Below, piece by piece: positions 1 through 7,744 of a stretch of DNA of 25,210 bases. Source of the DNA: CALSPH01 sp041690035 (GTDB taxonomy: Bacteria > Bacteroidota > Bacteroidia > NS11-12g > UBA955); NCBI GenBank assembly GCA_041690035.1, contig JBDNFC010000075.1, forward strand, positions 1-25,210. Direction: 5' to 3'. Position 1 is the stretch's first letter; each line of letters begins with the position of its first letter. The notes beneath the pieces are model-generated. The model made no database searches and was not told the DNA's origin. It saw nothing but the letters and a program-made list of their open reading frames with translations. Position numbers and translations under genes: made by a program.

Positions 1-311
1 TAAACACCAATGGATTAAACGCTTCTAGCTTATTACTTATTGCCTTTATTAGAAGATTTTGGCTTCCAAAAGAAGTGAATCCAAGACCAGAATTTAATGT
101 AGTGCCTAGTTTAAGGGTTGTGCTCAATCAGAAATGGCTAGCATACATTCTTTTATTAAATTTTATTTACCATTTCAATTTTTTTATTCTTGATTATTTT
201 AGCTTTCGACTGTTCTTTAAAATTATTGTCGTATCTGTGTTAAGCTGCTTATTGAGTATTTTTTTTCAATGGATTATTTTTAAATTGTTTTTAAAACCAA
301 AGTTATACTAA
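1..311 (+). CDS. mreD: Rod shape-determining protein MreD, C-terminal part (5' end outside window)
   Basis: This is the tail of an integral inner-membrane protein of the elongasome, which organises lateral cell-wall synthesis with MreB, MreC, PBP2 and RodA. The reading frame is open from base 3 without a start, so the gene enters from the left; the GTG at 75 is internal. The first visible residues (GLNASSLLLIAFIRRFWLPK) look like the short cytoplasmic loop of Bacteroidota MreD. They are followed by two strongly hydrophobic stretches and a basic C-terminal end, as expected for the last membrane segments. The position 10 bases before mrdA and then rodA fits the usual mreBCD-mrdA-rodA order. The assignment rests on loop similarity and context, because MreD sequences are poorly conserved. 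Confidence 0.85.
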   Translation, partial: NTNGLNASSLLLIAFIRRFWLPKEVNPRPEFNVVPSLRVVLNQKWLAYILLLNFIYHFNFFILDYFSFRLFFKIIVVSVLSCLLSIFFQWIIFKLFLKPKLY

Positions 312-321
312 CAAAAATTGA

Positions 322-2160
322 ATGTATTCAAATAAAAAAGTTTTCTTTTTCGCAATTATATTATTTGTTTGTGTACTATTTACTGGCAGACTTATTAGCC
401 TTCAATTGATGTCTGATAAATATTTTATTGAATCTGTAAAAAATGCATCAAACGAAATAACATTATATGCAGAGCGCAGTATTATATACGATAGAAATGG
501 AAAATTAATGGTTTTTAACGATGTCGTTTATGACTTAGCCGTTATTCAAAAGAAAATATCAAAAGATTTAGATACTGCAGCATTGCTAAAAATTCTTAAA
601 ATAGATAAAAAAACCTTTTTAAATAAACTAAATAAAATCAGAAATCCGAGCATAACCTATACCCTGATTAAAGATTTAACCCCAGATATTTATATACCAC
701 TGCAAGAAAATATATTATCATATAAAGGTTTTTTTATAGAACAAAAAACAGACAGAAGATACAAAAGCGATATAGGTTGCCATATATTGGGTTATATAGG
801 TGAGGTAAATGATAAAATTATATCAAAAGACCCCTATTACAAGCAAGGTGATTATGCGGGTATTACAGGAATAGAAAACACCTACGAAACATATTTTAGG
901 GGGCAAAAAGGGGTAAAAATTGTTATAGTAGATCACAAACAGATACAAAGAGGAAGTTTTAAATCTGGCAGTTTAGACAGCGCCTCCATACCCGGACCAT
1001 CTGTGCACACAAGCCTGCATTATGATGTTCAAGAAATGGCAGAAGAGATGTTAAAAAACAAAATTGGAAGCATCGTAGCAATAGAGCCTAGTACTGGAGA
1101 AATTATTGCAATGGCCAACAGCCCTTCTTTTGACCTAAATGAAATGATAGGCAGCAGCAGGAATCAAAAATTTGCTTCATTGCTAAAAGACCCTTATAAC
1201 CCACTGTTTAACAGAGCTATTAAAGCAAGATATCCTCCTGGTAGCACTTTTAAAACCATCCAAGCATTAATAGGCTTAGAGCAAGGCATTGTTACTGCAA
1301 ATACTACTTATCCATGCCGGGGCGGTTATCATGTGGGCTCGTTACACGTAGGCTGTCATGCTCACCCGTCACCCTTAGACCTACCAAATTCTATTGCAAA
1401 ATCTTGCAATGCATGGTATTGTTATTTGTTTAGAGATATGATTGATGATTCTGCCTATGCCTCTGTGGCAGATGGCTACAGTGCATGGAGGGAATATTTA
1501 CTCTCTTTTGGCCTTGGCATTAAAACTGGGGTAGATCTGCCAAACGAAGGCAATGGTTTTATACCAGATACTGGCTATTTTAACAGGTATTATGGAAAAG
1601 ATAAGTGGAAGAGCTCTATGATACTTTCTCTCAGTATTGGCCAAGGGGAAATAGGTGTTACACCCTTGCAGATGGCAAACTTTGCTGCTTGTATCGCAAA
1701 TAGAGGTTATTGGATTACCCCGCATAGCATTAGTGCTATAGACGGATATAAAAAAATACCTGCACAATATTTAGAGAAGCATCAGGTGCCTATAAAACGT
1801 TCACATTTTGAAACAGTGATAGAGGGAATGCACAGCGTGGTAGCTCCAGGAGGCACAGCCCGCGGAGCTGCAATAAAAGACCTTGATGTATGCGGCAAAA
1901 CAGGAACATCACAAAACCCTCACGGCAAAGACCATTCAATTTTCATTGGCTTTGCCCCAAAAGATAATCCTAAAATAGCTGTAGCGGTAATAATAGAAAA
2001 TGGAGGTTTTGGAGCCACATATGCAGCGCCTATGGCTACTGTATTAATGGAAAGATTCTTGGCAAAAACAGATTCTGTTTTTGTTTCTAAAAACCCCGTT
2101 TTATATGAGAGAATGAGAACAGCTAAACTTAAAAATTTTAGTCAAGACACTTTAAGATGA
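322..2160 (+). CDS. mrdA: Penicillin-binding protein 2 (peptidoglycan D,D-transpeptidase)
   Basis: This is the elongasome transpeptidase that cross-links new peptidoglycan outside the inner membrane, working with RodA. The 612 residues begin with a short cytoplasmic start and one membrane anchor (about residues 7-27). The PBP dimerisation domain follows, with the RSIIYDRNG segment near residue 52, and then the transpeptidase domain. All three catalytic motifs are present: STFK at 308-311 (nucleophile Ser308), SCN at 361-363 and KTGT at 526-529. Length is normal for PBP2. The ATG at 322 lies 10 bases after mreD, and the gene ends in an ATGA overlap with rodA, so the three genes are probably one operon with coupled translation. 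FtsI is the main alternative, but the mreD/rodA neighbours favour PBP2. Confidence 0.97.
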   Translation: MYSNKKVFFFAIILFVCVLFTGRLISLQLMSDKYFIESVKNASNEITLYAERSIIYDRNGKLMVFNDVVYDLAVIQKKISKDLDTAALLKILKIDKKTFLNKLNKIRNPSITYTLIKDLTPDIYIPLQENILSYKGFFIEQKTDRRYKSDIGCHILGYIGEVNDKIISKDPYYKQGDYAGITGIENTYETYFRGQKGVKIVIVDHKQIQRGSFKSGSLDSASIPGPSVHTSLHYDVQEMAEEMLKNKIGSIVAIEPSTGEIIAMANSPSFDLNEMIGSSRNQKFASLLKDPYNPLFNRAIKARYPPGSTFKTIQALIGLEQGIVTANTTYPCRGGYHVGSLHVGCHAHPSPLDLPNSIAKSCNAWYCYLFRDMIDDSAYASVADGYSAWREYLLSFGLGIKTGVDLPNEGNGFIPDTGYFNRYYGKDKWKSSMILSLSIGQGEIGVTPLQMANFAACIANRGYWITPHSISAIDGYKKIPAQYLEKHQVPIKRSHFETVIEGMHSVVAPGGTARGAAIKDLDVCGKTGTSQNPHGKDHSIFIGFAPKDNPKIAVAVIIENGGFGATYAAPMATVLMERFLAKTDSVFVSKNPVLYERMRTAKLKNFSQDTLR

Positions 2161-3464
2161 GCTATAATAATTATGCTAATTCCGATAGAACAAGTATAGA
2201 TTGGAGCATCATTCTTGTTTATTTATTACTGTGTATCATAGGAATCTTTTCTATTTACTCAAGTGTTTTTGAGCCCGAAGCACAATGGTTTAATTTTGAA
2301 ATGCCATATGCTAAACAATTAATCTTTTTCGGTATAAGTGTTTTTATAGCAACTGTAATCATTTATACCGAATCAACCTTATTTTTCCATATTGGTTATA
2401 TCGCTTTTGTACTGCTAATTTTATTAACTTTGGGTACATTTTTTTTTGGTGCAAAAGTTCATGGAGCGCAAGCGTGGTACAAGATAGGCTCTTTTCAAAT
2501 GCAGCCAGCAGAATTTGCTAAGCTAGGCACAGTTTTAGCTCTTTCTAAATTTTTAGGCACTTATGGGGTTAGGCTAGATAGTCTAAAAAATTATGCCATC
2601 ACATTTTTATTTATTCTTATTCCAGTTGGAATAGTTTTGGCCCAAAATGATACAGGAAGTGCATTGGTTTTTTTAAGTTTAATTTTTGTCCTATACCGTT
2701 TTGGACTTCCAAGCATATTTTTGACGATTGGATTTAGTTTTGTTTTAATTTTTATTTTTCTAATGCTAACAAGCCGAACAGAACAAATATTGCTCCTCTC
2801 TCCTAAAATATTACTTACTCTTATTATTTTTATTATTCTAGGTATTATTGGCTACTATATAAGATTTAATAAGAAAGGAATAATTTTAATCAGTATTTTG
2901 TTTACGATTTATACCATATTTATTTTTGGTGTAGACCTTGCTTATAATCAACTGAAAGAATATCAGAAAAAAAGAATTGAACTTATATTTGGATTAATTG
3001 AGGATAAAAAAGATGTTGGATATAATCTTTGGCAAAGTAAAGTAGCGATTGGAAGTGGTCAAATGGTGGGCAAAGGTTTCTTAAATGGTACTCAAACAAA
3101 ACTAAAATTTGTGCCTGAAAGAAGCACAGATTATATTTTTTGTACCTATGCAGAAGAAACTGGTTTTTTGGGTTCATTTGCTTTTATCCTTTTATACACT
3201 TTTTTCTTATACAAATTAGTAATAATGTCTGAGAGACAAAATACGAGATTTGCAAGGGCTTATGGCTATGGAGTATTTTCTATATTCCTATTTCATTTCT
3301 TTATTAACATAGGTATGACTATTGGTATAGTGCCTACAATTGGCATTCCTCTTCCTTTTATTAGTTATGGCGGCAGTTCTTTGCTGGCATTTACTATTTT
3401 GCTTTTTATATTTATAAAACTAGATGGAAATAGAAGCAATGAAGTAAGTGTAGATATAGACTAA
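2157..3464 (+). CDS. rodA: Rod shape-determining protein RodA, SEDS peptidoglycan glycosyltransferase
   Basis: RodA polymerises lipid II into glycan strands and is the polymerase partner of PBP2. The protein is hydrophobic throughout, with many membrane spans. SEDS landmarks are clear: a QPAEFAKL segment at 116-123, PERSTDYIF at 320-328 containing the conserved extracellular Asp (D325) linked to polymerase activity, and FISYGGSS at 401-408 near the C-terminus. At 435 residues it is longer than E. coli RodA (about 370), and the extra length falls in the hydrophobic middle (roughly 195-265). The start ATG overlaps the mrdA stop by four bases (ATGA). It converges with the aminotransferase gene, with only 29 bases between the two stops. 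Confidence 0.97.
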   Translation: MSYNNYANSDRTSIDWSIILVYLLLCIIGIFSIYSSVFEPEAQWFNFEMPYAKQLIFFGISVFIATVIIYTESTLFFHIGYIAFVLLILLTLGTFFFGAKVHGAQAWYKIGSFQMQPAEFAKLGTVLALSKFLGTYGVRLDSLKNYAITFLFILIPVGIVLAQNDTGSALVFLSLIFVLYRFGLPSIFLTIGFSFVLIFIFLMLTSRTEQILLLSPKILLTLIIFIILGIIGYYIRFNKKGIILISILFTIYTIFIFGVDLAYNQLKEYQKKRIELIFGLIEDKKDVGYNLWQSKVAIGSGQMVGKGFLNGTQTKLKFVPERSTDYIFCTYAEETGFLGSFAFILLYTFFLYKLVIMSERQNTRFARAYGYGVFSIFLFHFFINIGMTIGIVPTIGIPLPFISYGGSSLLAFTILLFIFIKLDGNRSNEVSVDID

Positions 3465-3493
3465 ATTACTGCCAGTTTTTAATAAAAAATTTT

Positions 3494-4348
3494 TTATACC
3501 TTATTTAAGATGCTTAATAAATTTTTGGCAATGGGGCATAAATAACTTTTTCCTCTATAGTTGCCTACCCATTGTATTCCTTGAACACTATTGGTTAAAA
3601 TAATCTCTGAAGCATTAAATAAATCTTCTGCAAATATGGGATAGTGTTGTGTAATATAACCATAGGCCTCTGCTTTTTGAAACACTACTTTTTTCATCAC
3701 ACCATCTAATCCGTATTCTGCTATTGGTGGAGAAATAAGTGCTTCATTTTTAATCAATATAATATTAGAACTTATACATTCTGCTACTCTCCCATTTTCA
3801 TTAAAGAGTAAGCACTCATCATATTTATTGTTTTTTGCATAAATGGCTGCCAACACATAAGTAAGTGCATTCCCAGTTTTAAGTGTAGAAGTAAAATTAC
3901 TGTTTTTAATCAACTCCCTATATTCTCCCAATTTTAAACCTATTTCATTTAGGGTATAAGCCTGCAAGCTATGTTTTTCCTCCATTACACTCATAAACAA
4001 GTTAAACACCTTATCATTTGGCATATATAATCCATTGGTGTCTCTACTAAAAATAATATTTATTTTCCCATATTCAACTTCATTTGCACGTAACATTTTT
4101 GCTATTAATGCTTCAAAAAAAGATTCATCCCACATTTCTGGCAAATCATATTTTAGAAGTTTTGCAGTTTTGACAATGCGTTGAAAATGGAGGTAGAAGT
4201 TTAATGGAAGACCCTTGAATAATTTAATGGTTTCAAAAAAAGAATCACCATACTTTGCTGCTCTGCTGCTATAAATAGGACTTGTAAATTCATCATGAAG
4301 TTTTAAATCTCCATTAAAGATAATATATGGTGATGTTTTTTTATCCAT
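3494..4348 (-). CDS. Class IV aminotransferase, likely aminodeoxychorismate lyase (PabC-like)
   Basis: This is a PLP enzyme of fold type IV. The likely role is 4-amino-4-deoxychorismate lyase, which makes p-aminobenzoate for folate. Branched-chain or D-amino-acid aminotransferase is the alternative, and sequence alone does not separate them safely. The 284 residues show YGDSFFETI at 33-41, the Schiff-base lysine in STLKTGN (K157), and the fold-type IV signature ECLLFNENGRVAECISSNII with E190. The C-terminal part has the expected ITQ..I...DL..A.EI.LTNS pattern that closes the active site. No anthranilate- or PABA-synthase gene lies nearby, so context does not decide the substrate. The start ATG directly abuts the stop of the upstream BFN gene, so it is the last gene of an etfB-etfA-BFN-aminotransferase operon. 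Confidence 0.85.
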   Translation of the reverse strand: MDKKTSPYIIFNGDLKLHDEFTSPIYSSRAAKYGDSFFETIKLFKGLPLNFYLHFQRIVKTAKLLKYDLPEMWDESFFEALIAKMLRANEVEYGKINIIFSRDTNGLYMPNDKVFNLFMSVMEEKHSLQAYTLNEIGLKLGEYRELIKNSNFTSTLKTGNALTYVLAAIYAKNNKYDECLLFNENGRVAECISSNIILIKNEALISPPIAEYGLDGVMKKVVFQKAEAYGYITQHYPIFAEDLFNASEIILTNSVQGIQWVGNYRGKSYLCPIAKNLLSILNKV

Positions 4349-4951
4349 TTATCGCTTTTTAATCTCATCTCTTATTTTTACAGCCTTTTCATACTCTTCG
4401 TTCATTTCTGCCTCATCTAATTGCTTATTAAGTTCATCAAGAGAATAGTTGGCTAATAAATCTTCGAAACTTTTTGAATGCTGCGGTCCAGATTCTTCAT
4501 TTGGTCTACCTGGCATATCTTGATCTAAACCGTTAACTTGCATTTCGCTGATGCTTACTCCTGACTCATTGGCAACTTTTGTATCAATAAATATTTTTGC
4601 AGAAGTGCGCAAAGCAATGCATATTGCATCAGATACTTTGATTTCTATTTCTTTAGAATCATCGGGTGTAATTAATTTAAGGCGTGCATAAAAAATACCT
4701 TCTGATAGATTATAAATAAATACTTCAGCTACTTTAGCACTAAATATATCTAAAATATTGATAATTAATTGATGTGTAACGGGCCTATCTAAGGCAAGTG
4801 ACTCCATTGATAAAGCAATGGCCTGTGCATCTATACTAGATATTAAAATAGGTATTCTAATGGTATTTTCAAAATCCTCGAGCAAAACTGAAAAGGAATT
4901 TTCATTATTACCTTCTAATAGGCCTATCGCCTTAACTTGAATTCTACCCAT
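4349..4951 (-). CDS. Bifunctional nuclease (BFN/DUF151) family protein with C-terminal UVR motif
   Basis: The first 130 or so residues form a BFN/DUF151 domain. They include the family's LEDFENTIRIPILIS strand region and DRPVTHQL at 55-62, matching the typical RPxTHDL motif. The segment IEIKVSDAICIALRTSAKIF follows, comparable to the family's SRPSDAIALA region. After an acidic, low-complexity linker (about 130-165), the C-terminus (about 170-199) is a UVR motif, the small helical hairpin that UvrB and UvrC use to interact. Proteins of this two-domain form are common in Bacteroidota. Some BFN proteins have nuclease activity in vitro, but the cellular role is not established. Here the gene sits between etfA and a PabC-like gene with a 26-base upstream gap and a zero-base downstream gap. 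Confidence 0.9.
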   Translation of the reverse strand: MGRIQVKAIGLLEGNNENSFSVLLEDFENTIRIPILISSIDAQAIALSMESLALDRPVTHQLIINILDIFSAKVAEVFIYNLSEGIFYARLKLITPDDSKEIEIKVSDAICIALRTSAKIFIDTKVANESGVSISEMQVNGLDQDMPGRPNEESGPQHSKSFEDLLANYSLDELNKQLDEAEMNEEYEKAVKIRDEIKKR

Positions 4952-4977
4952 AGATTTTATGACTTTAAAAAACTTTT

Positions 4978-5931
4978 TTACGACAATAATTTTGCTGCGG
5001 CAATTAATTTGGGCAGTATTTCAAGCGCATCACCAACAATTCCATAGTCTGCCGCTTTAAAAAATGGCGCTTCTGAATCTTTATTTATAACACAAATAAC
5101 TTTACTGCTACTTACCCCAGCAAGATGCTGAATGGCTCCAGATATACCTATGGCGATATATAAATTGGGTTTTATGGTGATACCTGTTTGCCCTACATGT
5201 TCGCTGTGTGGCCTCCACTCCATATCACTTACTGGTTTTGAACAAGCGGTTGCCGCGTTAAGTGTTTTTGCTAAATCTTCTATTAAATTCCAGTTTTCTG
5301 GACCCTTCATCCCACGTCCTCCAGATACTACCAATTCTGCCTCTGTTAAAGGTATTGCACCTGTTTGAAGCTGCTGTCCTGATACTTCATAGCTTGATTC
5401 TTGACTTTCTGGTAATTGTAGCGCTTTCATTATTGGTGTTCTATTTACAATCGTTAAATCTATACTGTTTGGGGTGAGTGCAATAATTTTATTCTCTTTT
5501 TCTAGGCTAACAAATGCAAATGCCTTGCCACTAAATACGCCTTTCTTTACCATAAAGGGTGCAGTACTTGTTGGTAAATCTAACACATTACTGCAAATAC
5601 TTGCATCCATTTTTACTGCAAGTCTTGGAGATATTGCCTTACCTGTATAAGTATTACTTATAATCACAATATTAGCGGCAGATTCTTTAGCGGCTTCACT
5701 TATTGCATCAGCATATAGGGCAGGGTTTAAACTACCGCTTATTTGCGCTTGATATATTTCTTCTACCCCATATTTGCCTAAACTGGCTTCAACATTATTG
5801 GCTGATTGTAATATTACAGCAACACATTTTTTGCTCAAACTTGCTGCAACACTTGCAGCATAACTTGAGGCCTCTAAAGATGATTTCTTTATTTCGCCAT
5901 TATTGACTTCTATATAAACTAAAACTGACAT
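4978..5931 (-). CDS. etfA: Electron transfer flavoprotein subunit alpha (FixB/EtfA)
   Basis: EtfA carries the redox FAD of the soluble ETF heterodimer, which takes electrons from acyl-CoA and other flavin dehydrogenases and passes them on, usually to ETF:quinone oxidoreductase. The N-terminal alpha/beta domain (1 to about 190) is followed by the conserved FAD-binding C-terminal domain: SGGRGMKGPENW at 203-214, SEHVGQTG at 243-250, SGAIQHLAG at 264-272, and INKDSEAPFFKAADYGIVGD near 282-301. The length of 317 is normal. It follows etfB by 18 bases on the same strand. The N-terminus is shorter in charged motifs than bifurcating ETFs, and no bifurcating partner dehydrogenase is nearby, so a classical beta-oxidation ETF is most likely. 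Confidence 0.97.
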   Translation of the reverse strand: MSVLVYIEVNNGEIKKSSLEASSYAASVAASLSKKCVAVILQSANNVEASLGKYGVEEIYQAQISGSLNPALYADAISEAAKESAANIVIISNTYTGKAISPRLAVKMDASICSNVLDLPTSTAPFMVKKGVFSGKAFAFVSLEKENKIIALTPNSIDLTIVNRTPIMKALQLPESQESSYEVSGQQLQTGAIPLTEAELVVSGGRGMKGPENWNLIEDLAKTLNAATACSKPVSDMEWRPHSEHVGQTGITIKPNLYIAIGISGAIQHLAGVSSSKVICVINKDSEAPFFKAADYGIVGDALEILPKLIAAAKLLS

Positions 5932-5949
5932 TATATTCTTATTTTGGGG

Positions 5950-6687
5950 TTAAATTATTTTTGCTTCCTCTCTTAGTAATCTTATTAATTCTTCTGCATT
6001 CTCTGCAGGTATCATTTTTACACTTGCTTTTGGCAACGGCAATTCATATTTTTGATGTATACTTAATATAGCATCGTATGTTGCAGCCAATACTATTAAT
6101 GGCTTTGTTCTAGCTGCTGTAATGCCTCTCATATTGGGAATACGCGGCACTACTAAATCCTTTTGAGCAGATGCCACAAATGGAGTTTTGACAGTTATTT
6201 GCTCTCTCCCTCCATCAATATCGCGCTCTAATGATGCAATGTTGCCGTTAAATTCACACTTGGTAACCACATTTATTGATGGAATATTTAGCAACGCTCC
6301 TATTAAGCCACAAACCTGACCACTGTTATAATCGATACTTTCTCGTCCTGTGAGTATGATATCAAAATTTTCTGCTTTGGCGTAATACGCTATCTCTTGC
6401 GCCACATCTTGAGCATCAGCTGCTGTTTTATCTATTCTTACTGCATCGTTTGCGCCTATTGCCAAGGCTTTTCTTAGATTTGCATCATTGTTTGCAGGGC
6501 CTACATGAATAGCGGTTACAGTACCATTATTTGCCTCTGCAATTTCTAGTGCTTTGGTCAATGCTAACTCGTCATAAGGATTGATTATAAATTGAACACC
6601 TACTTCGTTAAACTTTGTATTGTTTTCTGTAAAGGTAATTTTGGTTGTAGTATCGGGTACAACACTAATACATACTAATATTTTCAT
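5950..6687 (-). CDS. etfB: Electron transfer flavoprotein subunit beta (FixA/EtfB)
   Basis: EtfB is the AMP-binding partner of EtfA in the ETF heterodimer. The protein starts MKILVCISVVPDT, the usual EtfB opening. It contains NPYDELAL at 36-43, a GPANNDANLRKALAIGANDA segment that matches the family's nucleotide-binding loop, and RESIDYNSGQVCGLIGALL, where ETFs normally read RxxxDxxxGQVGPxLA. The RDIDGGREQI and PRIPNMRGITAA segments follow. Length 245 is normal. It is the first gene of a four-gene minus-strand operon, and a good Bacteroidota-type promoter lies 50-81 bases upstream of the ATG (see the promoter entry at 6737-6768). Confidence 0.97.
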   Translation of the reverse strand: MKILVCISVVPDTTTKITFTENNTKFNEVGVQFIINPYDELALTKALEIAEANNGTVTAIHVGPANNDANLRKALAIGANDAVRIDKTAADAQDVAQEIAYYAKAENFDIILTGRESIDYNSGQVCGLIGALLNIPSINVVTKCEFNGNIASLERDIDGGREQITVKTPFVASAQKDLVVPRIPNMRGITAARTKPLIVLAATYDAILSIHQKYELPLPKASVKMIPAENAEELIRLLREEAKII

Positions 6688-6736
6688 TTTTTTAAATCAA
6701 TTTTTTGCTAAGGTATATTTCTTTTCTAAAGATGTG

Positions 6737-6768
6737 CAAAGATAAATATTTAACCCAAAAAACACAAA
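6737..6768 (-). promoter_or_regulatory. Predicted Bacteroidota-type promoter of the etfBA operon
   Basis: On the minus strand, TATCTTTG (6744-6737) fits the Bacteroidota -7 consensus TAnnTTTG exactly. TTTG at 6768-6765 fits the -33 element, with a 20-base spacer. The predicted transcript would begin near 6730, giving a leader of about 40 bases before the etfB ATG at 6687. Confidence 0.7.
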
Positions 6769-6969
6769 CAATATATGGTTAACTTATAGATGTTGTAAGT
6801 CTCTTTTATCCAATCATTAAAACCATTTAACAAGCCCAATTTAAAACAACAAAATTATTAATTCAATGTAAATTTATTAAATATATTGATAAAAATTTAG
6901 ATAGCAATAAAATTTTTGATACATTGATGTGTTGAACCAAAATTCAATTTAAGTCTAATTTTAATGATT

Positions 6970-6997
6970 TTGCTTTCCATTTTTTAATTTACATTTG
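6970..6997 (+). promoter_or_regulatory. Predicted Bacteroidota-type promoter of the cyclase-glycosyltransferase pair
   Basis: TTG at 6970-6972 and TACATTTG at 6990-6997 match the -33 and TAnnTTTG -7 elements with a 17-base spacer. The -7 box ends only six bases before the ATG at 7004, so transcription should begin at or just before the start codon and the mRNA would have little or no leader. Confidence 0.7.
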
Positions 6998-7003
6998 CAT
7001 AAA

Positions 7004-7744
7004 ATGAAAATAACCCTTTCACTTAATAATGAATTGAAAGAATGCCAAATAAATACAACAAATTATTATTGTATCAGTCAATTTATAAGCCCTACTCAAA
7101 ACACAAATGCATATTTTATTCCACCCGCTCATTTTACTCCATTTGTCGCAGGATCATTTATTGGAAATATAAATTTGGGTGGTGCATGTAATTGCGAAAA
7201 TATTACTTTTAATGCGCATGGCAATGGCACACACACAGAATGTGTGGGTCACATAAGCAAAGAGAAAGTAAGTATGCAAAATATAAATCTTCCTTTATTT
7301 ATTGATTCTCAATTAATAAAAGTAAAACCTACATTAAAAGAAAATGGTGATTTAATTATTGATAATGAAAGCTATAACTGGGATTCTTTAAAACCATCGA
7401 CTGCCATTATTATAAGTACTAATCAGCCACCGTTTGTACAATTTTCTGGACAAAACCCATGTTATTTTGACCCAAAAATCACCCATTATTTGGCAAACAA
7501 AGGCTTTAATCATTTACTGACAGATTTGCCAAGTGTTGATAGAGAAGAAGATAGCGGCCTATTGCTTGCTCACAAAGCATTTTTTAACTATCCCAATCAA
7601 ATTAGTCTTGATAAATCCATCACAGAATTGTGCTTTATAGAATCGGGCATAGCAGAAAGTAATTATGTGCTAAATATACAAAAAGCTGCTTTTGATACTG
7701 ATGCAGTGCCAAGTATCATTACTATTTTTCCTTATGAATATTGA
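7004..7744 (+). CDS. Cyclase family protein (metal-dependent amidohydrolase, kynurenine formamidase-like fold)
   Basis: The 246 residues belong to the cyclase superfamily (PF04199), whose members include kynurenine formamidase, isatin hydrolase and polyketide cyclase-like enzymes. The metal-binding signature HxGTHxDxPxH appears as HGNGTHTECVGH at residues 72-83, with His72, His77 and His83 kept, but the usual Asp is Glu79 and the Pro is Val. Later, TDLPSVDREEDSGLL resembles the family's conserved LPS-D region. The substrate cannot be named, and no tryptophan-degradation gene is nearby. I start at ATG 7004; a TTG three codons upstream overlaps the -7 promoter box and is unlikely. The stop lies 11 bases inside the following glycosyltransferase gene, implying coupled expression. 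Confidence 0.85.
   Translation: MKITLSLNNELKECQINTTNYYCISQFISPTQNTNAYFIPPAHFTPFVAGSFIGNINLGGACNCENITFNAHGNGTHTECVGHISKEKVSMQNINLPLFIDSQLIKVKPTLKENGDLIIDNESYNWDSLKPSTAIIISTNQPPFVQFSGQNPCYFDPKITHYLANKGFNHLLTDLPSVDREEDSGLLLAHKAFFNYPNQISLDKSITELCFIESGIAESNYVLNIQKAAFDTDAVPSIITIFPYEY

Larger units (their letters stand above)
6688..7003. other. AT-rich intergenic region between divergent etfB and cyclase genes
   Basis: This stretch of about 316 bases has no credible gene. It holds the etfB promoter on the minus strand and the cyclase promoter on the plus strand. Between them (about 6770-6965) is very AT-rich DNA in which I see no RNA gene and no clear operator. A short all-A/T inverted repeat (6891-6898 with 6910-6917) is present but could be chance in this composition. 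Confidence 0.6.

Noticed and set aside
3482..3497. Perfect 16-base palindrome (ATAAAAAATTTTTTAT) between the convergent rodA and aminotransferase ends, as a two-way terminator.
   Set aside because: It is made only of A and T with no loop and overlaps the aminotransferase stop; such a sequence is expected by chance here and would not form a stable RNA hairpin.
6891..6917. Inverted repeat AAAAATTT / AAATTTTT with an 11-base loop, as an operator or terminator between etfB and the cyclase gene.
   Set aside because: An all-A/T eight-base repeat in very AT-rich DNA is weak evidence, and neither flanking gene ends here.
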